This document shows positions 36,493 through 50,036 of a stretch of DNA of 64,000 nucleotides, piece by piece. Each line of letters starts with the position of its first letter. Position 1 is the stretch's first letter. Both the position numbers and the translations under genes were made by a program. This DNA is from Temnothorax longispinosus. Lineage: Eukaryota; Arthropoda; Insecta; Hymenoptera; Formicidae. The DNA is taken from assembly GCF_030848805.1 (NCBI RefSeq), contig NC_092369.1:7229199-7293198 (forward strand). The letters are read 5' to 3'. The notes beneath the pieces were generated by a model. That model was not told the origin of the DNA and ran no database searches. It saw only the letters and a list, made by a program, of their open reading frames with translations.

Positions 36493-39400
36493 GTTTTAAA
36501 ACGATTTTGCATCGTTCTTTTCTTCTATTTATACGCCTTCGAAATGCCGAGTCGATTATTCTACCCTGATTTCATCTTCCCAGTTGGTTGTCCGAGACAA
36601 AAAGGATTAAGTCAATTGATCGATTGAGAAAAGCCTCTTGAACACTTTTAAAATCACACGTTTGTGACTTCCTTTACATAATTTTTTTTTAAATTAAGTT
36701 TTCTTATATTTAAAACGTGTCCGACGTGATCCTAAATATAGGACTTGCATATGTATACAAAAGATCGAGTTTCTTATCGACAGTTCTACACTTATTAATT
36801 AAATACATATAAGAAATTAAAAGTAAATAAATAAAAGTAAATACGAATACCGTCGAATCGGTATTTCCATCAAAATTTATAATTCAATCTAATTTTAGAG
36901 GTGCATGGTCATTGCTGACGAATAAGTATAAGACGTATCAGACGCGGCAGTTTAATGTTCCCTTAGAAGTGGCGATTTAATGAGACATCGAGCAAAGAAA
37001 AGCAGACTATTCGCATATCCAGGCGCGTATTCGGCAAAGGTTCGCCGTGAATCTCCTAATTGTGAATAACGCGCGCGCGTGGTCGACGTAGTTTCCCGTC
37101 TCGCAGGAAACCATATGGATTACATACACTCTCCACAAAACCGCGCTGCAGCAGTTTCCATCGCTAGTCAAGATAAATCTGACCGTAGTTAATTGGAGGC
37201 GGGAACGAACCCTTTTTTATTTATTCTTTTTTTTTTAACGCCGGATTAATGCTCGGCGCGGGGTAAACGACGCGTGTTTCCGCGTTAATTCCAGGTTGAA
37301 ATCGTTATGCCGTTGCGCCGACAACTCGTTGGAAGTACTGAGCACGCGTCGCGCGATAGTTTTCAATTAATTGCGCGATTTAGTGACCGGCGCGTTCGAT
37401 GAATACCTGATTCGTTGTTAGCGTGATATGATCTTTCCGAAGCACGCGCCGAGGACACGCGTCACGCATCGGTTATCATCCCTATATGTTAAATCTCCAA
37501 ATTTTTTTACGGGTTTGGTGACCCTGCGCCATTTTAGCTGCGATGAGCTTACCGTAGTGAGTTATTATTTCCCATTTTGTTAATATGGAAATTTCGTTAA
37601 TGGAAATAATACAATTAATAATATTCGTGTGCTTTTAAAGGGAAACTGAAAAAGTTGTGCGCAAGCTGCTCATATTTCAGCTATTGTTCGTTCATGTATA
37701 AATAATTGATATGTTTATCATGGTTTCATAAAAATTTCTACAACCGCGAATCAGAAGCTTTTCAATGTAGAATATTTTATCGCGCGAGTTCGGAGAGAAC
37801 ATGGTTGGTTATTTCCCGCAAGTGATCACTCTGAGTTTACGAGATCGCAAACTCGCAGACGAGATGCGCACTAATGTCCTGTAGAGGCTCGTAAATGAGC
37901 TGACTGTATATTATTTCACTTCCATCGATCCGCTAGCTAAGGATCCTTTATCCTTAACCATTTCTTCCTTTTCTAGCAATTTGCTGTAATTTGGCCAATT
38001 ATGATTAACGCCAGAGCATCTCTCAGTGGCGAATGGTGACAGTAATAATTACAGAATGTACGATCTCGTAATAAGGGGGTGCAAGTAGAATAAAGAAGGA
38101 ACGAGATGACTTTGCGGGAAATTTATGATTCAAATAATTCAGAAAAGTGGCTTAATAAGATAATACTGAAAATTACTTACAATTAGAAAAAAAAGCAGAA
38201 CTCGATTAAATGCTGTAAAAACTTCAACCCCTTACATCGTAGGAAAATAATATCTATTATATAGAGTGCGCTGAGATGTCGTAGAGAAAGGCAAAACTCT
38301 TGATCTTCACTGCGATTGATAGTGGAGAATTCAACGGCCAAAGATATCGAAGGCAGCCGTCGAGAACGGCGAAAAAAGATGGACACGCCATCGTTCTAGG
38401 TACGTGCAACTGCATTGCACCATATGTCATACTGGAACGCGCGCGACAGTATCCGGTGATAAAAACAGCCAGATAACGACGGTTGACTCAGAGCTTGTCT
38501 CTTTTTTGACGCAGTCTGTCACAGGCGCAAAACATCCGCTGCACGTTGCTTTTCTCGCAACTTGATTCTCAAATGCTGTCAAATTCCATCAAGAGAGGAG
38601 TATCCTGTTAGTAATCTGATTCGAACAGTTATAATACGGTCTGCAAACTCGCTGTTACTTTTAATCTCTGTGCGCACCAAACTTAATCTGATTGATCGCA
38701 ATTTATTAATATCCTATGCCTTTTTAGCCAGTTTAGAGCATGTTGCCAGTTTGGATTATTACAGAGCGACTCGTCCAAGTCAAATCCCTTTTTGGTTCTT
38801 GAGCGATTTAACTATTTTTGTTCCATTCCGTTTGTAGCTGCGAGATAATATCCGTTCTAAGACGGTAACTATAACAATTCCGAGTAATGGTGCTTCGTTA
38901 TACTACATTTATGAAACACACTCCGAGCGTATGCAGGTGATGTTATGCACCGGAGCGCAAAACTTCTGATTATAATGGTTATCGTCGTGCTTGACGATGC
39001 TGAGTGAAATGGAGGTCGGGCACGGGAGACAAGGGCGTGTCATAAGACAGCACTGATGGCAGCTACTATTATCTCAGCATACTCGTTCTTACCGTGCTTC
39101 TTACGTTTTCGTCTCGTATAAGCTGCGTGCGCAATGCGGGGACCTAATAGCAAGATCTCTTTTGACGTAGCTTAGGTATCAAGATCGAGTAGAATTTAAT
39201 GACCTCAATAAACTAATTTCGCAATAAAGTAATAGCGGCTGATAAGAATTGCTTTAAGCGTGAAACTTCACACATATCGTATAAATGAGATGCATTTCCT
39301 GACGGAATATCGTTAAAGTTAACATTATATGTCGATACGTAAACGAGGAAACAATTATGCTTCGTTAATTTCGCGCGTGAAATATTTTCCGTCATGTCGG

Positions 39401-42400
39401 CGTTTTTGCAAACAAAAGATACAGGATGGAGGAAAACAGGGGGACGGAGAAAGAGTGAATTTCGCGGACGTCATATATCGTATCGGGGATGATTTTTCCA
39501 TTACAGTGGCGCGGTTGAGCCACCGGGATTATACGGACGAAAGAGAAAGAGAGAAAAAGAGAGAGAGAGTGATGCAATTTTTAATCGCAAGCGGTCCCGC
39601 AAAAATAATTCGCGTGGATCTGCGCGGCGCAGTGTTTGTTTAAGGAAATTACCAGGAGGATTAAACGGAAAATGCGTATCGATGTTGCGTCGCGAGATTG
39701 ATAGGCGTCCTTTCTATTCCGAGTGACGTTTGCACTATGAACCTGCGACGTTTTTCCTCGTTCGTCGATTCGAAATTATAACGTGACGTCGCGTCGGCAA
39801 ATATTGACGGCGCGACGCGCGACTAGAGCTGCCAAGAGGGCTCAATCGAACACTCGCGCGATCGATCGACGAATAAGCATCCGACTATTATAATTCCACG
39901 CCGACGTGTAATCGCAGACTTTTCTCCCTCCGTTTAGTTGTGACGTGACGTAAACATTAACCTCGCGAGGTAGGTATATCCAGGCCGCCTTTTGCTCCAT
40001 TACTCTGTCGATCTCGTACGACGGCGGCAGACATTTAAGCCCCTTGTAGCCGTTCGCCGGAAGGAAAGCTGGCTCGGCACGAGGAAAATGATAAAGGACG
40101 CGCCCGAGCTTACCGAGGAAAATTCTCTGCTCATCGTTTCGTTAGGGTTTCGACACTTCGCACCAAGGGATTTTTCCGGATTTTCCGTCAGCTTAACCCA
40201 GCCCCTTCGTCTTAAGAAATGTTTCCCGATAGTTCCTCTCGGCTCTTTCATATCGGTACGATGAGTAATGATCCTTGTGGTTTCGCCAACCAAGTCGATT
40301 AAGAGTAAACGCGTATTTGTCTTTTCTCCAAGTTCAAACGGAAGAAATTCAAACGGATAAAATGTCGCTCAAGGCTGGCTTCGTTAAGTCAGCTCGAAGG
40401 GTATCGAATAAACGGAACTACAATAATTTATCTATTTTCAATTTGTAATGTGAGAATCATAAAAATCACGAATGAATCGCTCGATCGTGAAATTAATTTC
40501 TACGAATTTCGTCCCGCATCCATGTTTTCCGAACGGGATCGATGAAATTTCCAAATAGCATCGTACGGCAGCGTGTTTGAAACAACACAAATTAATAATG
40601 AGCTGTAATATCGCGGAATAATTGATTAAAGATATATATGGGCGCGGACGAAATTGGTATGCCCAGAACTCTTCACCCTTTGATTGCATTATAATGCGCC
40701 GCTGCCCGCGGGGTAATTGAATTACACCGTATTTTGTATAATTTAAATCGCCGAAAATCGACGGCCAGAGGAAAATTTCATCGGACTTCATTTCGCATTC
40801 TGCGTGCGACGTACCCGCCCTATTTTAATAATTCATCCGTCACTCAATATCGGTGGCGTTATTGGATGGCGTATATCTACCGTTTCGCGCGGAGCGAGAA
40901 AGATCGTACCGGAGAAAAAGACGCGTCGATTTTTTTTTTATCAGTCGCCGAGTAGTTTCGTCTTTGTTTTCGCGAGGCCGCGCCTCGATATACCGCATCC
41001 GCCGGCCGTGATTATCCGATTCGGTTCGTACTTCCGCGATACATCTTAGTTCGCAGCCGCGATAAATCATGCCCTCCTCCGCCTTCTCCTCCTCTCGCAG
41101 CCTCTCGTCGGACTTACATTCTCGTGAAGCGCGCCATGATCGGTCGCCCTTTGGGCCGAATCCCTGAGAAGACACAGAAAGAGAGACACAGCGAGAAGTT
41201 TCTTTACCTATTTCTCGACTTGACCCAGCGGATGTTAAGAGTCCTCCCGAGGAAGCCGCGGGTGGGATAGGACCGAGGGAAAATCCATGAACTGTGAACC
41301 GGAAGATACGGGCACGGGTGGGTGATAAACGAGAGGATGTGGGTGGAGAAAGAGAGAGAGAGAGAGAGGGGGGGGAGACGAATCTGACGAAGTCGGAAAA
41401 GCTCGAAAGATCCTCATCCTCGATCGACTCTCGGCGACATCCGGTGTCGTTTCTATTTATACGCGCGAGTCGAGATATCGAAAATAATACCGGGGCTTCC
41501 CCCGGCGAGAAACTGAATTACGATATAACTCCGATTTCTCCGGGTGGACCTGTGATTCAGTCACGTAGTGGTACCGAAGGATCCGGTATTGGCCTTCCGC
41601 AGGAATGTATGGCTGCGAGTGTATTGTCTTGGCGGCGAGACGTATAAGCCAATAATACCGCTATTTCTACGCTCGTTGGCCGAAAATTGAGAAAAGAGAA
41701 ATACGGACGAGAAGGAAACGGGGAGGAAGCCGGAAAAAAAAATCAGTTTTCCATGGATCCTCTTTCGGACGTCGCGGGTCGTCGAGCCGTTTCCCGTCCG
41801 CAATCGCTACGAACAATTGAATTTCCGTTTTCTCCTCAAACGTTATATAGCCCCATACAGCCTCGATTCCGTTAGTCGACCGATATTCCGGCGGAACGGG
41901 AAAGGAAATCGCAACTCCTGCTCCGGAGAGAGGGGAAGAGAAGTTTCCTTCCGGCGTGCCTTTGTCGTTTTTCGATCGAGCCACGGAAGTTGAAGGGGTT
42001 TCCTTTTAAAGCGCGTCTGGAAACAATATTTTCTCCGTCGCGAAATCTTACCCCTCACCTCCCCTTCCCCACCTCTTTCTCTCGATCGGCTTTATGACCA
42101 TTCAAGACAAGAGGAAAAGAGAGAACAAGAAGAGCGCGGAAAGAGCGAAATGGGGGACGGATGTAAAATAAAGTTCTGCGCGAATAAATAATCGAGTTAC
42201 CGGGCAAAGGCAGTAAATGTACAACCGGTTCGACAATTACGCCGCACCTGCTCGTACAATTCTGGGACGCGGAGGTAATTGGATTTTCATGAGAGCATTA
42301 CAAACTCGCGTGCACGGCTAATCTTTTTACGCTACCGCCGGCTCCGTTGCGGAAGCTTCCGTACATACAAAACGGTAACACCGAGCATGGACGTTCCAAC

Positions 42401-42440
42401 TCGTCACCGTCAGTGTTCGGCGGCAACGAATCTCGGCGAT

Positions 42441-42459
42441 GGGGGGGGGGGGGGGGGGG
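42441..42459. repeat. G19 homopolymer
   Basis: Nineteen consecutive G on the plus strand, then AGGCG. It can form a G-quadruplex on the strand antisense to Lar and is prone to length variation and sequencing error. Confidence 0.9.
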
Positions 42460-42500
42460 AGGCGCGTACATCTCGAATCAAGATCAGCTACAAAATCGGC

Positions 42501-45500
42501 CGCGCGAGAAGAGCAAACCGGACACGACGGACGATCCTTTTTATGTCGCTTCTCCTTTTTTTTTTTGCGAAATTAATACGGTAAAAAGTTAAACAGAGCA
42601 TCGGTGTCATTAAAGCGCGTTTCCACGCAACGTCGTACATTTTTATGAGTAACCGCGGATGGAATTTTTTACGAACAATCTCAAAAATTTAAAACGAGTT
42701 TTCGGAATATATGAGTTCATATAGCCGCGAACTAATTTCGGTCGGGGAAACAATAAAATTTGCATGCACCGCGGCGCACCGTAATATTATACCTCAGCCG
42801 TGGAAGACTGACTCGCGCCATTTTTTGAGGTCACGACACGTTTAATCCGCGATCGTTAAACGCAACATCTCGTCAATGGTTTATACAAACAAGTCTATTT
42901 CGAATTTTGCTGGAAGCGGCAGTGTTCAATCATTGATATCACAAAATATAACTGATCTTACTGATTTGTTCACGGGTTCGACAATTATCGTTGACAGTAC
43001 TGTTTTTCGTATAATATACAGAGAATGCTATTTGCAATTTTATACTTCGTAAGACTTTTTCTATCGACACGGATTAGTGTGGAATATAGGAAGCGCTGCG
43101 GGTAGGGCAGCGCGAAACTTTTCCATCGCCGCATTATTAGCGGGAATGTAGCGATCGCGGCGATGATCGGACGTCTAAGGCAAGGAAAATATTCAGTGGA
43201 GTTTTCTCGGAGACTCTCTTACGGAAGAAAAAGTAGGTGCGATCCGGCGACAAGAAAGCGGCGAGCTGCGGTACTCTTCCGAAGGCGGTGGGACGGAAAG
43301 TTCGCGGAGAAGACGATGGAGCTATTCTTCCACGGCGGGTACGGCGCGGCGAGTCGGCATACTTCGGCGACGAAATGCCATACATAAAATTCTGAAGTTC
43401 CGGCACGTAGTTTTCTTTCTCGTGGCAAACGCGTGCGCGAGAATGTCGCCGACGACGCCGTGTATTTCCGGAATCGTGTGCGCGACTTGTTAGCTCGCTC
43501 TCGTCGCGTCGTCCCGGTGGCGCATATATTTCTATCTTCGCGGTTGTTTCTTCATCTCCGCTTCTAGCGGACGACGCTGACTTAAGGATACGAATGGCGA
43601 GACGTTTCCGGGAATGTAGCGCGACGCGCGGCGTGACGTGGGAAAGGGGCATGTTTCACCTGCATCCGAAATGCGCGGCAAATGGACAAAAAAAGGCGCT
43701 GATAATGATCGTTAATCTCGTTGCGGTAACGCTGCCTCGCCATTGTGACGCAGCAGAGAAAATTGAGGCAGGATATATTAGAGAATGCATATTCTCGTTA
43801 TAAATAATTCTGTTACGCTCTCTGAAAATACTCTGTCCCGAGACGAATCTAAACTCGAGTGTTGAAAAATGGTAGAACAATGTCGGAACTGAATAATGTC
43901 AAAACTGACGTTATATACATTACATTTATTTTCGAATGAGGCCACATATATGGTAGAACGGCAAAATGAAAGCTAAAATAAAACATTTTTTTCCGGTATA
44001 AAATGCCAGCCATTTTAATATCAGCATATAAAGTTTCAATTTCAATTCGCAATTAAAGTCATATTTCGAGTATTCGCACTGCGAATTATGGAATTATGGA
44101 GATTAGCGGATCAAAATTAAAAACTCCTTTGCATGCAAATGTATCACTTCGTTACCAGATATTTAAATTCAAAGTGACAAACGTCTTCTTAGCACGTTTT
44201 ATTTTCGGGAAAAGAGCTTGGGAGATGTTAATGATAAAAACGAGATTAAATCCGCCAGCTTTCCTTTCCGCGGCTTTGTTCCTTTCGATCGATACTCCGA
44301 TACCCCCTGTGTCTCATTGTCCCCGATGGATTGAGCTGCGATGTGACTGGCAATTCAAGACTAACGCTGCTAATCGAGATATCGCTTGTACGACACGCGC
44401 GGTATCAGGGGTCGTGTTATCGGTGGTTTCATGCTCCATCGATCAGCTCGCACGCTACACGACCATCTCGGCCACGCTTTTTCCGCATCCTCCCTTTTCC
44501 ATCTCGCGAGATCACGTCGACGTATCGAAACCGAGGCGACGGAACAACAGCGGCAGCAGCGATCCAGCGATCGACCGCCGCCGTCGCCGTTTCCGTCCCA
44601 TTCCGTTGTTGCTACCGTCGAAAAAGGAACGCGCGGCGGGCATTGTCCGGATGTGAAGCGTGTTCGGACAGCGGCGAGAAGAAATAACAGGCGGTGTGGA
44701 CAAATGGCGAAACGAGAAACGCGAAGGCGGAGGGTTGAAAATCGTGGTTCGGTGTCGGAGGGTGCACGAGAGCGGAACAGCTTGGAATCGACTCGCCCCA
44801 TTGCCCCCCGACGATGTAACAATGGCATCGACGATTTTCCGTCCTCGAGTTTGACTTCGCCGTAGCAAAAAGTTGCTCGAGTGGCTCGCGGTATTTTGCC
44901 CGTGAAGGAACTAACTGCCAACCATTCGCGAGACATTCCTCAAACCGTGGGGAATGGGCGAGGGGACCCGCAGTTAAGTCGATGGGAAATCCAGAAAAAT
45001 CCTGCACACGCGGCGTCGAGAGACCCTAACGAAAGCAGAGCTGGAATTTCTTTCCGGCGCGAGCGCGCGGTATCTTTTATCATTTTTCTTGACTGGTGTC
45101 GACTGCTTTCCCGAGGGCGACGAAGATTTTCCGCGCGGAAGCATATCCTCGTCGCAAAAAATGAAAAATGGGAAAAGAGTCTTCATCCGAACTGTCGAAA
45201 CTGTCATGTTTTACGTTATATTCCTATTGAGTTATTAATAAATTCACTACATAAAGAAGATTAAATTATCTCCTCTTTCATCCAAATTCTAAAACAAACG
45301 TTTAATTAAAAAAGAATTATTTAACTTCACTATCTTTCTTATACTTTTGTCTAACGAACATTATGCAAAAGGAGAAGTCGTTCATAAAATTTTTCGTCGC
45401 AAGCTCGACACTCCTTGTTACTTTCCTCGGCAATTCTCTCACCCGTAGAGTGGACAGCGATTTTTCGCTCTAGAGATTCGACCTCTCGCAAAAAGCTACT

Positions 45501-47900
45501 CAACGCAGGATGGCGCGCAGGGGCGCGCGCGGGAGACAGCCAAGTAGAGAAACGGGGTTCTCGTTTCATGAAATTTCGAAAGCGTCTCGACGCCCTCCAG
45601 GGACGCGTACCGGGGAGTTTATCAAAATTGAAACGCGACACCTTTGTCGGGAACTTCGTATCCGTCGGAAGTCGGTACTGAGGACGACACGTGCCTACTC
45701 GAGCTCGTCTCGCCGCTCTCCGGCAAAATTGGGACCCCGAAAGAGGCGATTTGAGGTAGAACAAGCCCTCAAGGTTAATCCGAGACAACTGCGGGGTCTC
45801 GCATAACAGTATGAATTTTTCGTCAGGTGGTATTTCAAGATCTTCGAACGCCTTAGGCAGTTCAGTTCTCTCAGAAGGGGAACTAGTTTTGCCATGCGAG
45901 ATGAATATGTATACTTTAGTTAGATCATAGTTTAAATCTAATTCTTTTCTGGAATAGGAAAACCGTTGATCTAAACAAATGCTAATTTTGAATGTAGATA
46001 CAAAAACATTAATTTATTTTGTTATACGAGTATAATTGATTCACGAAACTGATCAAATATACTACGTTATCTACGATTAATTAATTTCAAAAAAGCAATC
46101 GAAGAAGACAAAATGGCCTTTCGTTATCAGCATAACATATAAATAAACAGATCTATGATTTTGTTACAAATATCTCCGTTTATGAATTTAAAAAAAAATT
46201 CGTAACGGTATAATTTGATCGTGAATCAGTGTATACATAAGAGATAAAATATAATTGGATGGAGAGATATAACACGTAAATATTTTATTAATCCTGTGAA
46301 TACTCTGTCGACCCTGCCGTTCTTCTCGTATTTTAGAGTAAATGAGATTTTTTTTTTCAAGTCTCGAGAACATTTTTATATCCATGAAAAGCCGTCTACA
46401 GCGTCTCGCGCTCCTGGCGATAAAAATCGCTCGCTCCTTCGCGCTTAATGCCGGATACGGCATGCGGAAGCGCGCTCGAAGAAGTTAATCCGTCGAATCG
46501 GGGCCCTCGTCAGCGCGTTTGGATACTGCGCCGTATCGTTAAATCAAGTTAAGGTGCTCCGAGCGGACAGGCAGACACGGACGTGCGCGAGGCCGCTAAT
46601 CAGACGGACTGATGCGCAACTCCGGAGCTATCTGTAATTTTCATCCTAGCGCGGCTAACCAGATTAGTGAATTATTCGGGGCTAAATCGGTTAACCTCTG
46701 TGCTGCGCGGAGCGCGGTTAAATTTGACGATACGGGCCGCGCTTACGGACCATTTCGCGCCGCGTCGAGATGGGGTCTGTGCGCCCTTATTCTCATCCCC
46801 CATCCCTTACCCCGAGTAATAACGACCTTCTTCACTACGGCAATTCCCCGTGTTGAATTTTTGAAAAATCCTGTCGTATACTTCGCAACGGGGATGCCGC
46901 GTAACAACGGTTAGACCCCCGCGAAAAAATTCGCGCGGCCCAAGCGTGGGGAAAGCAATAATAAATTTATGAAAATTCCATGCGCGCGGAAATATGCGCG
47001 ACAAAGCAAATATAATTCGCCATTCCTTGCCGCTTTCAATTTACTCCGCCGTGGGATTTGCATCGGAGAGCGATGAACGAGTAAAAACTCATTTAGCCCT
47101 CCGTAAATATTTCGCGATCGATCTTCCCGATACTCGGAATCGGTTGAAAATCGCCTTGGTTCGCTCGCTCGCTCGCCCGCACGTTCGAGCGCGATCCCGA
47201 AAGTTTGCTCGGCAATAATTAGTTTACTTAGGAATCTGGGGAATCGGCGACGGAGTCGATATCCGGAATACGAGGGTTGTCGGGTCGCGAGACGATAAAT
47301 CGAATCATCGCGCTTGCGGTGCGATGGGGTGCGGGAGACGACATCGAATCCGATCCGCGCGTCTAATTATTAATCGCGGCGGTGCAATTATGCCGCGGCG
47401 GATACGCACATGCTAGTGCGTATTCCGCGCGCATACACGGACGCGCGTTCACGTACGCACGTGCGTACCTGGCTCTGTTTGATTTCACGGGGTGTTGTTT
47501 AGCAGAGTCGGCGACATGTTGCCCCGAACCGCCTCTCTCCCTCCGTCTCTTTCCTCTCTTCCTCCCCGACCTTTCTCTCATTCTCTTTCCTGCTCTCTCT
47601 CTCTTTCTCTCCCTCTCCGTACTCTCCCGCCTATTTCTCTTTTCGCGTATTCGCGTATGTAAATGTATACGCCTGTCCAGCGCTAGGCTATGTCCTATTG
47701 CACATGCGTTTCTCTACACGTGTACATGTGTGCGCACCCACACTCCCGCATGTTCGGCCCGTGTCCCGTGTCCGCCGTAGGTATGTTTCCGCGTTATGTC
47801 GAAAAAACTACATCACGAATGCGACATCGAGATAGCACGCGAGTTCTGTTTGTCCGCCCGGTCACCGGGGAATAAATGGGATCTCGCGGCGCACATCGGC
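42501..47900. other. CpG-rich intronic block with accidental long ORFs
   Basis: Mostly CpG-rich, with AT-rich gaps at 43800-44200 and 45900-46350. Several open frames over 100 codons overlap on both strands at 43137-43652 and 44096-45264. Their products are Arg/Ser-rich with no domain, as expected when stop codons are scarce in GC-rich DNA. Ends in a polypyrimidine tract (47525-47645) and an E-box palindrome. Confidence 0.55.
47395..47750. repeat. Alternating purine-pyrimidine and polypyrimidine tracts
   Basis: 47395-47470 and 47690-47750 are rich in CA/CG/TA steps. The first contains the perfect 16-bp palindrome GTACGCACGTGCGTAC (47453-47468) centred on CACGTG; the second contains TACACGTGTA (47715-47724). 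Between them, about 120 nt (47525-47645) are mostly C/T. Such DNA can adopt non-B structures. Confidence 0.5.
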
Positions 47901-48236
47901 GACGAAAACCTACGTGGCAGAAACGTTGTGCTGTTAAATGGTTAGTCATTAAGCTCCTCTTAAAGATAGCTTAAAGATGTACGAAACTATTCTGCCTCAG
48001 AAGCAAAGAAGAAGAAACGGATACGGCGAATACGCTTTCATTGCATTTTTAATGCATCTTTTTGACATTCTGACGTTTCAATTATACATAATGTAGGTTT
48101 TTAAATTGGCTCTTGAGCGTTAGGAAAGATTTTAAGACACGCGAGAGCTTAATAATAATATAAGAATAGAAAATAAAAATTTCACAAATAATCGTCGCAG
48201 TTTATTACGTTAGAAAAAGTTTACAGAATTCACATA

Positions 48237-48308
48237 TAGAAATATTATTAGGCTACCAATAATATCCACAAAAATTTGACTGAAAATGGAATCTTCTCTA
48301 ATTAATTG
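48237..48308 (+). repeat. Solo arm related to the fold-back repeat at 2095-2173
   Basis: Aligns with the right arm of the 2-kb element in the same orientation: AGAAATATTA-(gap)-TTAGGCTAC-T/C-AA, a variable ATTCAGCCCGAC/ATTTGAC stretch, then TGAAAATGG-xAT-xTTCTCTAATTA. No mirror arm is visible nearby, so this is a solo or truncated copy. Confidence 0.6.
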
Positions 48309-49795
48309 TAAAAATAAAAATATTATTATATAATAAGCTTTTTAATCACTTCCTGAATTTTTAACACGCTCTGTAATTGTATTGAGCAGTGAATAATATA
48401 TGTATTATTTTAGAATAAAAATATATTTAAAATAATACGTACGTTTATACTAAAATTACCGTCTTTCAGCTTCTTTAAGAGCAGATAAAACCAAGTACAT
48501 CTTTTGTATCTATTTTTTGTGGAAGCATTAACATTATCACTTATGTAACTAACGTTATTTCCTTTAATAACATACTTCTGAAAGTAATGAAAATGCTGGA
48601 GAAGAACTTTTAGAACTGTAAGTGTAATAGATGGTTAAATTATCATCCGGGAAACGGTGACACAGTGGTATAAAAGCTTAAACATTCCAAGTGCAATAAC
48701 TTCTAAAAAAATCGGAATTTTGTTAGGGCGTATTTTACCCCGCTAGCACGAAAGTTGGCAACTTGTTCCGCAAATCGTCTACCTCCGGGCATTTTAACGT
48801 TAATGATAAGAATTCTCTCGGAGTATCTGTCGATATCCGCGTTTGGAAAACCATCCGGCAGTTTGCATAGTAACGGGTATGGATCCGCGAGATAATGCGC
48901 CGACGAGAGATAGTTTTCGATCCTACGTGTCTCGGCTTGAGGAATCCCACGATGGGAAGTCGATGCACGTTGCATGCCGCGTACGGGCACGCGCGACAGA
49001 TTCGTGACGTATTTCCACGTGTACTTCCACGCGAGATGTACGAGCGGATGCATAGAAACCGCTGATATACGCCAGGTACTGAAAGGGTCAGGCATTGTTA
49101 TTTATATAAAAGTCACGAAAAAAAGCAAAAAAAGAAGGTGGATAAAGATAAAATCGCTAGTGGAAGATACGTAGCGGTAATAATTATTAAACAAGACGAT
49201 ACACTTGCGACAGTGTGAAGTAGAAACGTTTTCACACTTTTTCGCGAAACGTCGTGCTACCATTACGTCGTCGTGCATAATTTCGCTGTTACGCTTTCGG
49301 TAAAGAATCACGTCCGTCTTCACATGAGTTTGCTCGTGATTAAGAAAAGCTAGAAAAGCGGAAAAAGATTGTCAATTCAAGATTACTATTCTGACAGACC
49401 GGAGTGATTGATTTTTCGTATAAAAGATGCTAAATCTATTCTTTTCTAGATATAAATTAAGAAGTACGAATAATACACAGTAGTAGTAGTAGATACGTGA
49501 TTTTCGCGAAATGTTAATTCAATTTACCGAAATTGGCAATGTGCATCGTGTATTCGTCAAGATCTTCGGTTTAAGATTAAATTTAGTACGCCCATCATTT
49601 CGGATTTGCGTAGCGAAGAATCGATAAGATTCCCGAGACGAGAATTATCGATGGATAGAGGGTCCGGGGATGGTGACCGCAGACGCGATGGGATTCCCAT
49701 ACGGAGTTAGATACCCGTACGGCCACGTGAGTACGTTTGGAAGCATATGTAAAATAGATGCGGGAAAATAGACGAAAGGACACTAGGGAGTACCG

Positions 49796-49880
49796 GGCGA
49801 AGGTTGAAAGAAGAGCGAGCGAAAAAGAGAAGAGGAGACGAGGAGAGGGAGAAAGAGAGGGGAAAGAAGGGAACGCGTCT
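49796..49880. repeat. Polypurine tract
   Basis: About 85 nt of nearly pure A/G on the plus strand (GAAGAGCGAGCG, GAGAAGAGGAGACGAGGAG and similar). The Lar transcript would carry this as polypyrimidine. Confidence 0.7.
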
Positions 49881-50015
49881 TGACTGGCAGCAGCCTAGGA
49901 AGCTGCAATTGGAAATGCAATTTTGATGCAGAATACACGAGGAAGAGTCCTCGTAAGCTGAAGGAGCGGCTACAGCCACGGGAGTTACTACGAGTGGCCT
50001 TTACTTTAGGGGAAC

Positions 50016-50036
50016 GGCAGCGGCGGCGGCGGCGGA
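50016..50036. repeat. (CGG)n short run
   Basis: CGGCAG followed by five CGG units, then GATGCTGCTGCTT. No frame across it has support as coding. Confidence 0.8.

Larger units (their letters stand above)
36001..42500. other. Mixed intronic block, no gene seen
   Basis: AT-rich 36600-36900 and 38100-38300; CpG-rich 35640-36000, 37020-37450, 39640-40000 and 40680-42400. Holds two (TC)n tracts, a GA-rich run at 39540-39570, another at 41347-41376 and a G19 run. Open frames are at most 117 codons and unrecognised. Confidence 0.55.

Noticed and set aside
38612..38622. GATTCGAAC as a possible tRNA B box on the minus strand
   Set aside because: No flanking GG/CC of the T arm, no A box or acceptor stem at the right distance.
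42803..42811. TGGAAGACT, the start of miR-7
   Set aside because: Identity ends after nine bases and no precursor hairpin is seen.
42227..42987. GGTTCGACAATTA repeated at 42227 and 42975
   Set aside because: A 13-nt match between two places in 64 kb is expected many times by chance, and the flanks do not align.
43137..43652. 171-codon minus-strand ORF, same strand as Lar
   Set aside because: No Ig cysteine-tryptophan pattern, signal peptide or other domain, and no clear splice sites framing it.
44096..45264. Several ORFs of 118-188 codons on both strands
   Set aside because: GC-rich DNA with few stops, mutually overlapping frames, and Arg/Ser-rich products without any family resemblance.
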